Positions 1 to 12,845 of a stretch of 64,000 nucleotides of DNA are shown here, one piece after another. The notes under the pieces are model-generated. The model had not been told where the DNA came from and searched no databases. It saw only the letters and a program-made list of their open reading frames with translations. The stretch covers positions 41,233,001 to 41,297,000 of the forward strand of contig NC_056755.1 in NCBI RefSeq assembly GCF_018687715.1, given 5' to 3'. Made by a program: the position numbers and the translations under genes. The DNA comes from Carya illinoinensis. Lineage: Eukaryota > Streptophyta > Magnoliopsida > Fagales > Juglandaceae. Positions within the stretch are counted from its first letter, which is position 1; every line of letters starts with the position of its first letter.

Positions 1-935
1 CTGGTAATACAACAAGTCAAATATAGTGGCTCATTTCTCAACTTGCAAGCGAGTTCTTCATCAAGGATATGGGTGCACTTCACCACTTCCTTGGCATTGA
101 AGTCACACGTAATAGACAAGGTCTCACCCTTTCATAAGGACGTTATGCTCGCGAGCTACTTGATCATGCATCTATGGGAAAGTGCAAATCCATAGCCACT
201 CCAATGCCCGCTAAAGGTTGGACCCATACCTCCACTACAGCATACTGCGATCCAACTTACTATCACAAACTTATAGGACTCCAATACTTGACCTTCACTA
301 GACCATATCTTTCCTATAGTGTGAACTTTGTCTGTTAGTTCATGCATGCACCAACTACGGAACACTTCCAATTTGTCAAGCGAATCCTGTGTTATGTGCA
401 TGGCACTCTCAATCTAAATTTTTGTATCCTTGCTGCAAGCTCACTTGACCTGTATGCATTCTCAGATGCCGATTGGGCAAGATGCTCACTTACTCGAAGA
501 TCCACAACTGACTTTTGCACTTTTCTTGGATCCAACTGCATCTCTTGGAGTTTCAAAAAGCAACAAATTGTTGCTTGTTCCAGTACCAAAGCTAAATACA
601 GGTCCATGGCGTCAACTGCTATCGAGCTCACTTGGCTCACCTTCATCTTACGGGACCTTCATGTACCACTTTCTAGACCACCAATCCTGCATTGTGATAA
701 CTTGAGTGCACTTCATTTATCTGTTAACCCAATGCTCCACGCCAGGGCCAAACACATTACACGGGACATTCATTATGTACGTGAACAAGTGGCCCTTGGT
801 GCTCTCGAAACTCGATTTGTCACCTCTTCATTACAACTTGCATACATATTCACCAAGCCACTTGCCAAATTTCCATTCCAAACCATTAGATCCAAACTCG
901 ACCTCTATCTTGATGTGAGGCTTTGTTTGAGGGGG
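1..935 (+). mobile_element. Ty1/copia retrotransposon remnant (RT end and RNase H)
   Basis: The plus strand translates into the C-terminal part of a copia reverse transcriptase (FIKDMGALHHFLGIEV near 52-105), followed by the RNase H domain (YAFSDADWARC near 455-485, CDNLSALHLSVNP near 700-735, and the terminal IFTKPLAKFPF motif near 848-880). The frame is broken: a TAA follows LTLS near 135 and a TAG lies near 337. From 342 to 953 it stays open. The element enters the window at its left edge, so gag, protease and integrase cannot be seen. Family assignment rests on the characteristic copia RNase H motifs. It is degraded and presumably inactive. Confidence 0.93.
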
Positions 936-1161
936 TATTATAAGATCAATTAGCAAAACATTAGCCCCTGACATGCGCTCATGCCATCTGTGTACATTCC
1001 ATCTATATATGTTTCATTTATGTTCACTTTAGTTTAGGCATGTACAACTATAGCTTTCCGTGTATATGTTTCTTTACCTTCTCTTGTATTCATTTCCTTA
1101 TTTGTAAAGTCAACTATAAGTGTATATATAATACAAGCTTTACTCGAGAGACTTTATTCTT
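936..1161 (+). repeat. Partial 3' LTR of the copia remnant
   Basis: Directly after a purine-rich stretch (TTTGAGGGGG, the usual copia polypurine tract) comes TATTATAAGATC, which looks like a mutated LTR start (TGTTATAAG in intact relatives). The following 200 or so bases have the T-rich promoter/terminator look of a short copia LTR, ending around TTTATTCTTG. No CA end and no target duplication could be fixed, so the right boundary is approximate. Confidence 0.55.
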
Positions 1162-2714
1162 GAAGTTTTTAAAAACTCCATGGCTTGAGTTTTGAGTTGC
1201 ACTAATTTTAAAATTTTCGTCAAATTTGATTAGCCACTATTCATCTCCAAGACAATATTTTATTCTATAAATATTATGCTAGATAATTAGGTTGAGGAAA
1301 AAAATAGTTGGAAAACAATAATTTTAAATAAAAATTAAATTCTTAATTATATATAGAGTGTATTTGCAAAATATATAAAAAAATTATTATTAAAATACAT
1401 AATATTATTATTTTAACTTTATGATGGATAGTCCAATGTGGAGTAATTTTTTCAAAGGCTTTATCTAACTTTAATCCAGATTTTGGACTTGGTAATGGCT
1501 TTAGGACACGTTTGTTATACCAATCATCTATTCTCGTGTTGTTTTATTTAATTATTATTAAAAATTTATGTTATAATAATAATTTATTTAAATTTTAACT
1601 TTTATATAATCAAACAAAATTTATTTATTTATTTATTTTTATTTTTTTGATAGAGTGGAAAGCAAGTAATTAACCTTGTTCCTTAATTTTCCTGGGCTTT
1701 TGAAATGCCTAAGCCCATTTTTTTTTTTTTTTAAGCAACCAAATAATGTTTATCCAAATTGTGACATTTTTGCTATAACAAACTTGTAATTAAATAATTT
1801 AATTTAGATGATAATTTTTAAAATTTAAAATTTTAAATCAAAATTTACTATTTAAGTGCTCACCCATCGACTTTGAGAATATAATAATTTGAGGAACAAA
1901 TGCCCCATGCACATGACATGACATGATGAGCTAATCTCTTTTAAAATTGAATCTTTATTCTAACTATATATATGATATTTTTATCTCAATTTTATCTAAT
2001 TACGTTGGTGTAGAATTTTCTATTTATATTTGTCTTCAAACAATGGTAGAGGAAATAGAACATGATTTTAAAACTTTGACAGCAGTCCGTATAACTTTGT
2101 TAAAAGGAAGGATCTCTTTTATTTGTGGATATAAAGAAGAGGAAGATGAAAGTAAGTTCTTTTTATATTAGACAAGTTAAGCTTGTCTTGGATGGGTGGG
2201 ACCATGACACTAAACGTCATTATAAGTCTTACATGATCGTCTGCCATGTGATTATATATTAACTATCAAGGATAGCATTCACACGTACAAAGTAGCCAAC
2301 ACTTTGGAATAAAGAAGAATTGAGAAATGTTTGGTTTGCATGCAAATTTTATACAAAAAGATTTAATAACGTGGCTTAATGTAATATATTAGATTTATTT
2401 TATAATAAAAATAATTTTACAATTTGATAGATCACATTAAATTATGTTGATATGTAAATTTTATTGCGTAGGATTTATGTGTAGATTGAATATATCTCTA
2501 AAAAAACTATCTTAAACCCCAAAAAGCCACCCGACTAGATTATGGGTGCTAATATATGCCACTACATGTTGACCCAACACGATCATGACACAATAATAAA
2601 TATGAGTAGATTTGATATAAATGTGTTTGAGTTAAAATAGATTGATTCGATAAGACACGATTAATAAATGAGTCAATTGCAAGTAAACCCATGAAACCCA
2701 CAACTAACCCATAT
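1162..2714. other. AT-rich intergenic DNA
   Basis: Very AT-rich sequence. A 74-codon ORF at 1947-2171 has no recognisable domain and base composition like its surroundings, so it is not called. No RNA gene or clear regulatory motif was seen. Confidence 0.5.
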
Positions 2715-3041
2715 TTTTTTTTTACACATAAAAAAAACTTTTATCAATCTATGTAAATAGACAAAACCCAAGTATACAAGAAGATTTCAAGAAAGAGTCT
2801 AATTACAAACTACATGTTACAGATAGTAGCGTAAAAGTCATTAAAACTAGTTTAATTCAATACAATAAAAGAGGCCCAAAACAACAATGTATGAAAGAAA
2901 AAACCCCTAAAACCATCTGGAGAGCATTCCCTATTCTCAAAATAGCAGCCGCTTCTTTCGTTCCATGTACACCACATTAAACATAACGGTACTATCTTCT
3001 ATACAGCTGCAATCTGTCGATTGCCCCTAATCCCTAGTATC
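2715..3041 (-). mobile_element. 5'-truncated L1 3' end with target duplication
   Basis: On the minus strand this reads as the C-terminal zinc-binding end of a plant L1 ORF2 (IVPLCLMWCTWNER followed by stops), then a 3' UTR and an A-tail, seen on the plus strand as the poly-T at 2715-2723. The 9-base sequence AACCCATAT occurs at 2706-2714 and again at 3042-3050, bounding the insert as a target site duplication. It belongs to a different L1 subfamily from the tails at 11.6, 18 and 37 kb. Confidence 0.75.
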
Positions 3042-4763
3042 AACCCATATGATATGAATAAATTCTATTTTCAGTTTTTATAAATGTTTAGTTTTACAAA
3101 AATTCTATATGCAGTCACTTTTGTGTACTTTTTTTAGTATTCCACTAATGTGATTGATTACATCACTTTTTTAATATAAAATAACTGATTTAGCTAATTA
3201 AATCAATAGAATGCACAAAAAATACATAAAAATAACTGTATATAGCATAACTCTTACTTTTATATACCTTTGTTGTTGTAAGATGACCTTTCTAAGGAAA
3301 ACTCTTAGTTTTATATACCTTTATTGTTGTTAGATGACCTTTCTAAGGAAAAAGATTGCCAATGAAGCACAAAGTGTGATAAGAAGTTTTTACCTCAAAC
3401 TTCATTTCTTTTGGATAGGACCCATTACATCATATCATAATTCAATTGTAATTTTAATTACTTAATTATTTTATAAAAATATTAATTCTCTTTTATATCA
3501 TTGGATTGGATATTGATCATAAAAATATTTTATTATGAATCAAATTATAATTGTGAATGATTTATATAATTATCTATGTATTTTATATGAAATTATATTA
3601 ATTAAGTAAATATAAATATACAGGTCAGCTTAATTTTAAGGTTTGATCCGTTTAATTAAAACAGTCATATTCATGTTGACCCATATAATCTAATATTTCA
3701 TGACTTAGCTTTGTTTGAAACATGGATAGATGAGTTGAGTTAAATTTAAGCCTAGCCCAACATCCAATTACACAACTCTTAAATTACTAAATATCACTCA
3801 ACCCAAGACTTATTTACATATGGGACCCACAACCTTTTTCAATTCAACACCTCTTTACATTCTTCAACTTCTCATAAAAACATATAAACTCATTTTAACA
3901 TTCAAATACATCTAAACTCATCTTAGAGCACTCCCAGTAGATTCTTCATCCTATCATTTAAATTACATAACGAAAATTCACTTTTTCTATTTTATATACT
4001 GACTTTTATAATATGCCATCCATTAGATTATCTATTTTTTCTTTATATTATTTAAATAATCTTTTTTTATTCTTTTTAAATATTTCATTTCTACCAATAA
4101 ATTTACAATATCCATATACTTTTTTATATTTGCAATTTATTTTTATATACAATGTAAAATAATTTAGTCCTATACACATAAAGCAAAAATATATAAGTCA
4201 AATAAAAATTAAAAATAAAATCAAAATATGAAAAAAAATAGTTTAAAAATATTTCAAGATACTTTTTAGAAGAAAATGAAATATATATGTTTTAAATGAT
4301 AAACAATAAAAAGAATTTGCTCACATCGTAAAAATCAAAATAAAAGAAAATGAAGAAGTAAATGAAATATAAATAATAATAAAAATTTACATGATGAACA
4401 TTACCCGTTACATGTTACTGTAGCTAAATCTAATTTACATTTCATTTTACATAACCAGATGGAACTCTTTTTTAGAATAATGCTTTAAATAATTTACATT
4501 TTGTGTATACAGAAACGCTATGCACAACCGCGAGATGCCCTCGCTGCGGCCTCGTATCCTACGTGGCATAAAAAACACAACAACATCGTTTTCTTTTGAG
4601 ATAGGATTCCCTTTGCCTTCTCTTTTCTCTTCATTTCTTTCCCTCTCCTTCTTTATCTCCATAACCTCTCATTCCCTTTGATTTCTCTCCACATTCTCAT
4701 CCCATCAAACTCGAAGCCTGGCAAAAATACTTTGAGAAAAATAGCAGAAAGCAAAAGAAAATC
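3042..4763. other. AT-rich intergenic DNA
   Basis: Low-complexity AT-rich sequence. A 71-codon minus-strand ORF at 4447-4662 sits in a C/T-rich stretch and is mostly Lys/Glu/Arg low complexity, so it is not called. Confidence 0.45.
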
Positions 4764-4907
4764 TGTTTGGTTGCTGAGAAAACAAAGGAAAATTTGAAAA
4801 TAGTCTATAACAACCTATTTGGTTGCTGAGAAAATAGAAGAAAACCACGCAATAGTCTGCAATAATCCATAACCATATGTTTGGTTGTTGAGAAAATAGA
4901 GGAAAAT
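4764..4907 (+). repeat. Three spaced copies of a 30-base repeat
   Basis: The core TTTGGTTGCTGAGAAAA is present at 4764-4793, 4816-4845 and 4878-4907, with small differences (CTG to TTG in the third copy). The spacers differ (copy starts are 52 and 62 bases apart). The flanking C/T-rich tract at 4590-4700 and the GC-rich patch near 5230-5290 suggest transposon or old promoter/5' UTR sequence, but no protein could be supported. Confidence 0.55.
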
Positions 4908-6674
4908 CACGCATATCCTACAAATATGAGATTCGAGACAACAATTGGTAGATCACGTGCATTCGTCAGCTTTGTGTGGTGTCTCCGTGTGCATGTGGTT
5001 GGAAAAAAATGGTTGCGGTTTGGCAAAAAAGTGATTAGCTTTGCTGAGTTTGTCGGCGTTCTCCGTTCATTTCACAACAAGTCTAAGAAACCAGAAGACG
5101 GGTGATTTGGTGGGGAGGAGTTGATGGTGGGTGAAGAGAACGCCAAAGATGGTGGGTTTTGAAGTTGGGTGAAGAGATGAAGATGGAGAGAAGACGAAGT
5201 GGGTGGCTCGGTTTGTTTTGTTGTTCAAATTAGAACGACGTCGTCTAGGGAGTATGCCAGGTAGGACTTGAGGCCGCGGCGGGGATGCAAGCCAGTTGTC
5301 CCTAGCATTTCTCTTGTGTATAATATAAAAGCCATTGAGAGTGTTCTTAGGTGGGTCTCACAAAACTCATTCGAACATCTCAATTTATTACTATTTATTA
5401 AGAATTCAACTCATTTCAACTCAATTAAACATCTAAACGTAACTTTAATATACTAAATCCACAAAAAGCCTCCTAAAAGATAAATAAAACCAACATGAAC
5501 AAGTTCTAAGTTGGATCTACACAACCACCATGCACAAAAGGATACACAAGAAACAAGAAGCTTGTACGATGAGCAAAAATACATGACCAGCCGTGAGGGG
5601 CAGAAAAATCCAACCCATCGCTCCCCTCAACGAAATTTCTTTTATAGGAATCCATCTGTCCTATACGGCTATTTATCATTTGCTTCTCATGTATTCACAG
5701 TTTCTATCAAATCTGACCGTACCCTATTGGATCAATGTAATTATACAAATTAAAATTTTTAAATATTTAATGATATTTACGAATTAATAATTAATAAATT
5801 TTATTAATTTTTTTCCCGTAATGTTGCATGTGATGTCTCCAATAATACAATAATCGTTAAATTTATAAAAAAATTATAATTTTATTATTTTATACTTATG
5901 TTGGCTTTTTTTAATAAAAATAAATTTATTTATAAGTCAACAGAAAAAATACATTTAACCTATATTTGATTATTAAAATGATATCAACTCATATCAAACA
6001 AATTATTAATAAAATTCATTACTTTTTATAACTTTTGATAAAAAAATTAAATTTATTTAAATTTTATTTATACATTCAAACACACATATTAATATATTTA
6101 CATTTAAAAAAAAGCTACTATGTCCACTCAAGTGTGCCGCTCAAGTGTACCGTTTAGTAAATTTTTTTATTTAATAATTAAGAAAGTAATTTTAAATGTA
6201 TTAATGTATTTTTTTTTATTCTGTAAAAATATTTAAATCTATTAAAAATGTGAAAAGAAAAATATAAAAAAAATGCCTAGGGGTCAAATGGAGTAATGCT
6301 ATTCAAGCAACAAAATAGCCCGCTCCTTACATTTAAATAAATCTTAATGAAATTTATAAAATATTATTATTTATAGATCAATTCAAATCATTTAAAATCG
6401 CCTCAAATCAAATTTTATGATTCAATAACATGGATGATGTATTTACAAGTAGGATAACTTTTTATTGTACTTAGTACGTAGACAATTTTGTTTGGAATGG
6501 CACGTACGTACGTAGACATGGAGATACATAAGGCATCGCGTTCGTCCCCATGATATTAATTACAAGCTTCGTTCTCATTTCTCATTGACATTTACTTCGC
6601 CAGAAACCGTCACTCACTCGCTCACTCACTCTCTGTTTGTTTGTTTGTTTGTGGAATATTGGGTCTGTTTGGCC
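4908..6674. other. Intergenic DNA and upstream region of the V-PPase gene
   Basis: Mostly AT-rich with no gene that can be supported. The last 130 bases before the V-PPase start are pyrimidine-rich (CTCACTCGCTCACTCACTC near 6612) and probably its 5' UTR. A tandem CGTACGTACGTAG palindrome lies at about 6504-6516. No certain TATA box could be assigned. Confidence 0.4.
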
Positions 6675-9600
6675 ATGGATGAGACGCTCTTGCCAGCTAT
6701 CGGGGTTGAGATTTTGATTCCGGCGTGCGCGTTGGTGGCAATAGCGTTCGCGCTGGTCCAGTGGCTCCTCGTCTCGCGAGTCAAGCTCTCGCCCCACGGT
6801 CTCGACTCCGCAGCTAACGACGGTGGCGCCGGCAAGAATGGCCACGCCGAATACCTCATTGAGGAAGAGGAAGGCCTTACCGATCACAACGTCGTCCTCA
6901 AGTGCGCCGATATCCAAAGCGCCATTGCTGAAGGTTTTTCCATTTCTCTCCTTGAGTTTCGAAATACTCGAATGCTTTTTAACTGTTTCAATTCTTTCTT
7001 TTTGCTTGCTTTCTCTCCCCCCCATCTGGTGATGGGTTGTCTTGGCAGATTTCGTAGTGTTTCGATTTCATTGTTCACTTTTTCTGGATTTATGCTGTTT
7101 GTTTGAGACTACGCGTTTGAAGTAATTTCTTCCGTTCGGGAAGCGTTTTATTTTGATAGGTGACGCCTTGTCGGTGGTCTGTTGGCAGGGATTGTGCGTG
7201 AAAGCAACAGTTGTTTTTCTCCCTTTTGGACAGTATATTACTTTATTTTGTTTTATTATTGGGGTGTTGTTGACTGTTGAGTAAGATATGACTAATCAGA
7301 GCATGTTTAAGCTGTTGCTGTTAATTTTATGATTTCACCGTTTGATATGGAAACTGCTCCCTGGGTTCTGGACCTGGGTCCACTGAGAAATTTTCTTCTA
7401 TATTTCGTGATCAACATTGGTTCATATTCTTAATTTTGTCTGTATACGCAAAAGAGTCATCCAAACAGTTTAATTTACGCAAGAAGTAGGTAGCTAAATC
7501 TTACTCGATCTCTAATGTTTATCATTCTTTATGTGCGCATGCGAGTGGGTGCCTGGGTGTGATCATGCACACTCTCTCATGCATGTACTTAATGATTTAT
7601 TCATACGGACCTGGAATGCAGAATCACACTAGACTTTGGACTCTGTCATAATTATTAGACTTTAGTGCTATGTTCTTTGGTTATTTTTCCGGGACGTTCA
7701 AACATACATGGCAATTCACTCACTACCACATGATAAATTGTTCAATACCCTAGTTGAAGTACTCCCAGTCTCCCTCCCTACATTGGGTCGTATGGCTGGA
7801 TCCACAGCACTGGTTGAAGGATGCAGCTCTACACTGGGTGCACGGTAACTTTTTTTTTTTTTTACTCACATGCTGAGCATGGAACTTCCCTTACGAAGGG
7901 GATGCGTGCTGATTAGCCACCTTTTGACAGCTTCATTGAAATTACTATATTTTGAAAAGACTGAAGTACTGATCGTGTTTGGATGTATTTACCATGCTAA
8001 TTGCCACCTACTTTATAATCATTTCTTGATCTCAATTTCTTAACCATAGATGTGCCTTTAATTTAACATTAGGTCAGAGGGTGTAATACCTGTTTTTTAA
8101 ATAGATAATAATCTTCACCTTTTCTAGGTTTTTTCTCTTCTTACTTTTTCAATTATTTTTCATTTGTTGGAAATTTCCTTGGTGCGTGTACGGTGAAGAC
8201 ACATTTTGTTTTGGAGTAATTTATATTCATCTTAAGATGGCGTCTAACTCGTCCTAACGTGAGATGTAGCGTTTTTAGTGGTTATGCACCCTGCCCTGGA
8301 GGGGGACGTTTCATTTGAGGATCATTATACTGGATGAGTTCGAAAAATATACCATTACGCACTTCTGCTGTTCCGAGGGTATGGAGAGAACATCAATACT
8401 GATAATAAATTTGGTGTGTCCGATACTGGATGGGCCCCATTCTTCTACATGCATGCCACTTGTACACTGTATAGATGTATAGTTATTTTTGAAGAACAGA
8501 ATGCTTAAAATCCTATATTCGCCTGCATCTGAATGTAACTCGAGATGATTAAGATTCCCTAGTGTTTATGAATTGAGGATGTATTCATTCTTTGCGATTT
8601 AATCATTCCTCATATTTTCACCTCAAAGGTTGAATCATCAGCAGTTTCAAGCATCGTTCAGCTTGTTGGATAGGCCTTGGTTGTTAATAAGACTCAATCT
8701 ATGCTTTAAGTTGTTATCAAGGCTATCAGAAGAAAATGGTTGAAGGATTTTTTTTTTTAATTATTTATTTATTTATAAGTGGAACCTTTATTAAAAAAAC
8801 CCTCACTGAGGCAGAGAAATAACCATATATAAGCAATCAAGACGCTAGAACTTATCTACGTAAATAAAGCAATTCCAAATAGTCCGTCCGTAAAAGACCC
8901 CGCATATGTCCAATACCAATGTTATTCCTATCAAAATCCAAGATCTTACTTTTAGCACCTTCCTTTGCTAAAAAATCAGCTACCATGTTGGCTTCTCTAT
9001 ATATGTGATAAATGCGGCAATTTAGAATCCGGAAAAGAGATTGAATTTCTTCCCAAAAGTCCCACATATACCAGAGATTGCAAGCACCAGGTTTGAGCCA
9101 TCCCACAACTACTTTTGAATTCTACTCAACTAACAAGTTTCTAATGTCAAGCTGCTGCGCCATTCTTAGGCCATCCAATAAAGCAAGCCCCTCTACAACA
9201 GAAAAATGGTTGAAGTTACTGTTATACTCATGTAAATTATATTACTTGTAAATTTTTTTTATGTAAATCTTATTAAGGTGTTGATTTTGTCTTTTGTGTT
9301 ATATATGTGGAAATTATTTCCATTTTCCTTTTTTTTTTTATTTTTTTTTATTTTTATTTTTTTTTATGTCTTGCTATAAGCTGATTAAAGGCACTAGTAT
9401 AGCCTGATAATTTTCTCATCTCATTAGTTCCAAAATCTTCTCTCAATTTTTGAAGAGTCCTTTGGGGTTCACTAATAATGTGGTGCATTGACGTTACAGG
9501 AGCAACCTCCTTCCTATTTACGGAATACAATTATGTTGGTATTTTCATGGTGGCTTTTGCCGTATTGACATTCCTTTTCCTTGGCTCTGTGGAGGGTTTT

Positions 9601-12600
9601 AGCACAAGCAGTCAGACTTGCACATATGATCCAACCAAGTTGTGCAAGCCTGCTCTTGCGACTGCTATCTTCAGTACCATATCATTCTTGCTTGGTGCTT
9701 TCACCTCGGTGGCCTCTGGCTTCCTTGGAATGAAGATTGCTACCTATGCTAATGCTAGAACCACCCTGGAGGCAAGAAAGGGCGTTGGGAAGGCATTTAT
9801 CACAGCATTCAGATCTGGTGCTGTCATGGGCTTTCTTCTTGCTGCTAACGGTCTCTTGGTGCTTTACATTGCCATCAATCTCTTTAAGCTGTACTATGGT
9901 GATGATTGGGAAGGCCTTTTTGAGTCTATCACTGGTTATGGTCTTGGAGGATCTTCCATGGCTCTCTTTGGTAGAGTTGGTGGGGGTATCTATACTAAAG
10001 CTGCTGATGTTGGTGCTGATCTTGTTGGAAAGGTTGAGAGAAACATTCCTGAGGATGACCCTAGAAATCCAGCTGTAAGGATCTCTACTTCTCAGAAAAA
10101 TTTTGGTTTATGAAATAGCTCTTTTCCTGTTCACACTTTTAATTGCCCCGCTTCTTGTCAGGTCATAGCTGATAATGTTGGCGATAATGTTGGGGATATA
10201 GCCGGTATGGGATCCGATCTTTTTGGCTCATATGCTGAGTCCTCCTGTGCTGCCCTGGTTGTTGCATCCATCTCCTCTTTTGGGATCAATCACGACTTTA
10301 CTGCAATGCTATATCCTCTCATTGTTAGTTCTGTGGGTATCCTTGTTTGTTTGATCACCACTCTATTTGCAACTGATTTCTTTGAAATCAATGATGTGAA
10401 AGAAATTGAACCAGCATTGAAGAGGCAGCTCATCATTTCGACTATTTTGATGACTGTTGGTGTTGCACTTGTTAGTTGGATTGCTCTCCCACTTTCCTTC
10501 ACCATATTCAACTTCGGAACTCAGAAAGTTGTGAAGAACTGGTAAACATTTATTTGACATTTTCATAAACTACATATATTTTTCTCAAAAAGTAAACAAA
10601 TCTCTCACTCAAAGTCATGCTCATCTCTGAGGCCTGCCTTCCTCAAAAAAGCAAAATATCTATATTTTTCTCAAGATGCATTTGGGGATGGAGGGAGTAG
10701 TGTTTTCATTGCTTGTTTAATGAATCAAATGAGAGGCATTTTGCAACTCCATGTTTTCTGATTTAGTTGAATGTGTTTATAGGAGTCATCATGGTTGTTC
10801 AGGACATCCATGCTGCCTTTGTTTTGTGTGTGCAGGCAGCTGTCCTTGTGCGTTGCTGTTGGTTTGTGGGCTGGGCTTATTATTGGATTTGTCACTGAGT
10901 ATTACACTAGCAATGCCTACAGGTACTAGTTTTGGAAGCATTTATGAATTCACCTTTCTGCTTTTGTTGATTGGTGTTTTAAATCAACTCTTGCTTGTCA
11001 TTGTTTCTTGCAGTCCTGTACAAGACGTTGCTGATTCCTGCCGGACTGGAGCTGCTACTAATGTCATTTTTGGCCTTGCATTGGGCTACAAATCTGTTAT
11101 TATTCCTATCTTTGCCATTGCTGTTTGTATCTATGTTAGTTTCAGCTTTGCTGCTATGTATGGTATTGCAATGGCTGCCCTTGGAATGCTGAGCACCATA
11201 GCTACTGGATTGGCCATTGATGCGTATGGTCCCATCAGTGATAATGCTGGAGGCATTGCTGAGATGGCAGGCATGAACCACAGGATTCGAGAGAGAACCG
11301 ATGCCCTTGACGCTGCAGGAAACACCACAGCTGCTATTGGAAAGGTTTGAAAAGTCTCAAATCCTACATGCCCTTTTTTTCATTTATTGGTATCCATAAG
11401 GTGTTGTGCCATATCCCACATGCCCACTTTTCTCGAGGAAGGATGTTGACGTTTCAGAAATGCACATTAATATATAGCTCGGTGCACCTATGAGACCTTA
11501 ATGTGTTGACACTTGGCTTGTTCTTCTCTTGGACTTTCAATTTTCGGGTGGAGTTTACACAAAAGCATGTTAATATACTCTTGGATGTTGTATACTTCCT
11601 ATGTATTTGGGCTATGCCTATTACTTGTTTCAATAAAATATTATTTTTACTTATAAAAAAATATACGCTTGGATGTTGACACTTTGGTTGTATCTCTGGA
11701 TTTTATGTTGGACCAAGTCTATGTGGTTCACACAGCTTGAATAAGATTGTCTCATTATTTTTTGATGAAACAATATAACTACACTTGATCAGAATACCTA
11801 ATTGCATGAAGGCCGAACTATTTTTTCATCCGATAAAAAGCCTTAATTTATATTTTTGTTCTAGGGCTTTGCAATTGGTTCAGCAGCTCTTGTGTCCCTG
11901 GCGCTCTTTGGTGCTTTTGTGAGCCGTGCAGGAATTTCAACAGTTGATGTCTTGTCTCCAAAAGTGATCATTGGCTTGCTTGTGGGAGCAATGCTTCCTT
12001 ACTGGTTCTCTGCCATGACGATGAAGAGTGTGGGAAGTGCAGCTCTGAAGATGGTTGAGGAAGTGCGCAGGCAATTCAACTCCATCCCAGGTCTCTTGGA
12101 GGGCACTGCCAAGCCAGACTATGCTACCTGTGTTAAGATCTCCACTGATGCTTCTATCAAAGAGATGATCCCACCTGGTGCTCTCGTCATGCTCACACCT
12201 CTTATTGTAGGTATCCTTTTTGGTGTGGAAACTCTCGCCGGCGTCCTCGCCGGATCCCTTGTTTCTGGTGTACAGGTAATGCTATAGCCTCAATGCTTGG
12301 AAAGATCCCCGTGTAGCTGTAGTCTAATCTAAGTAGCATACCTTTTAATCAAGGTCGTAAGGTAGTTATATTTATGGTCCCAACAGTGTGGTAGCAGTCA
12401 TTTGATTTGTTGTTGTCTTTAATACTTGGGGACACTAAAGCTATACTTGATACATATGTTTCTTATTTGTCTACACTCACAGATTGCTATCTCTGCGTCT
12501 AACACTGGTGGCGCATGGGATAATGCCAAAAAGTATATTGAGGTAAACACTCTCTAGGGAATCTTTTCTCGACTCCCTGTTCAACTTTCCTGTCTAATTT

Positions 12601-12845
12601 GTTGTATGTATTATGTTCTGAATTTTGTTATGAAATGATAGGCTGGTGCTTCAGAGCATGCAAGAAACCTTGGTCCAAAAGGATCGGATCCGCATAAGGC
12701 AGCTGTTATTGGTGATACTATTGGGGACCCACTCAAGGATACATCTGGACCATCTCTCAACATTCTGATCAAGCTAATGGCAGTTGAGTCACTTGTGTTT
12801 GCTCCCTTCTTTGCTACACATGGCGGCCTGCTCTTTAAGATCTGA
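6675..12845 (+). CDS. AVP1: Type I vacuolar H+-translocating pyrophosphatase
   Basis: Membrane pyrophosphatase that couples PPi hydrolysis to proton pumping into the vacuole. Exons 6675-6933, 9500-10074, 10162-10541, 10836-10922, 11014-11344, 11865-12275, 12483-12542, 12642-12845; all junctions are GT-AG and in frame, giving 768 aa, the usual length for the plant type I enzyme. The protein starts [10 protein letters not shown]; many hydrophobic segments follow. The substrate-binding stretch [19 protein letters not shown] (about residues 272-290) is split between exons 2 and 3. [10 protein letters not shown] carries Ala rather than Lys at the position that separates K+-dependent (type I) from K+-independent enzymes. 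The carboxylate-rich [14 protein letters not shown] motif is near the C terminus, which ends GGLLFKI. The start at 6675 matches the family N terminus, although the frame is open upstream to 6585. Intron 1 (2566 bp) carries an L1 insertion. Identification is firm. Confidence 0.98.
8746..9202 (-). mobile_element. 5'-truncated L1 insertion (RNase H end) in V-PPase intron 1
   Basis: The minus strand encodes the end of the RNase H domain of a plant L1 ([18 protein letters not shown] near 8940-9005), then a 3' UTR and an A-tail (poly-T on the plus strand, 8748-8760). An in-frame TAG interrupts the domain near 9118. The 13-base sequence AAAATGGTTGAAG flanks it at 8733-8745 and 9203-9215, a clear target site duplication. 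It lies in antisense orientation within the intron and does not touch a splice site. Confidence 0.88.
11591..11660 (+). mobile_element. 70-bp L1 3' tail in V-PPase intron 5
   Basis: The insert contains the family tail TTTGGGCTATGCCTATT, an AATAAAA signal and TTACTTATAAAAAA. It is bounded by an 18-base duplication with one mismatch (ATATACTCTTGGATGTTG at 11573-11590; 11661-11678). Only the extreme 3' end of the L1 was copied. Confidence 0.85.
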
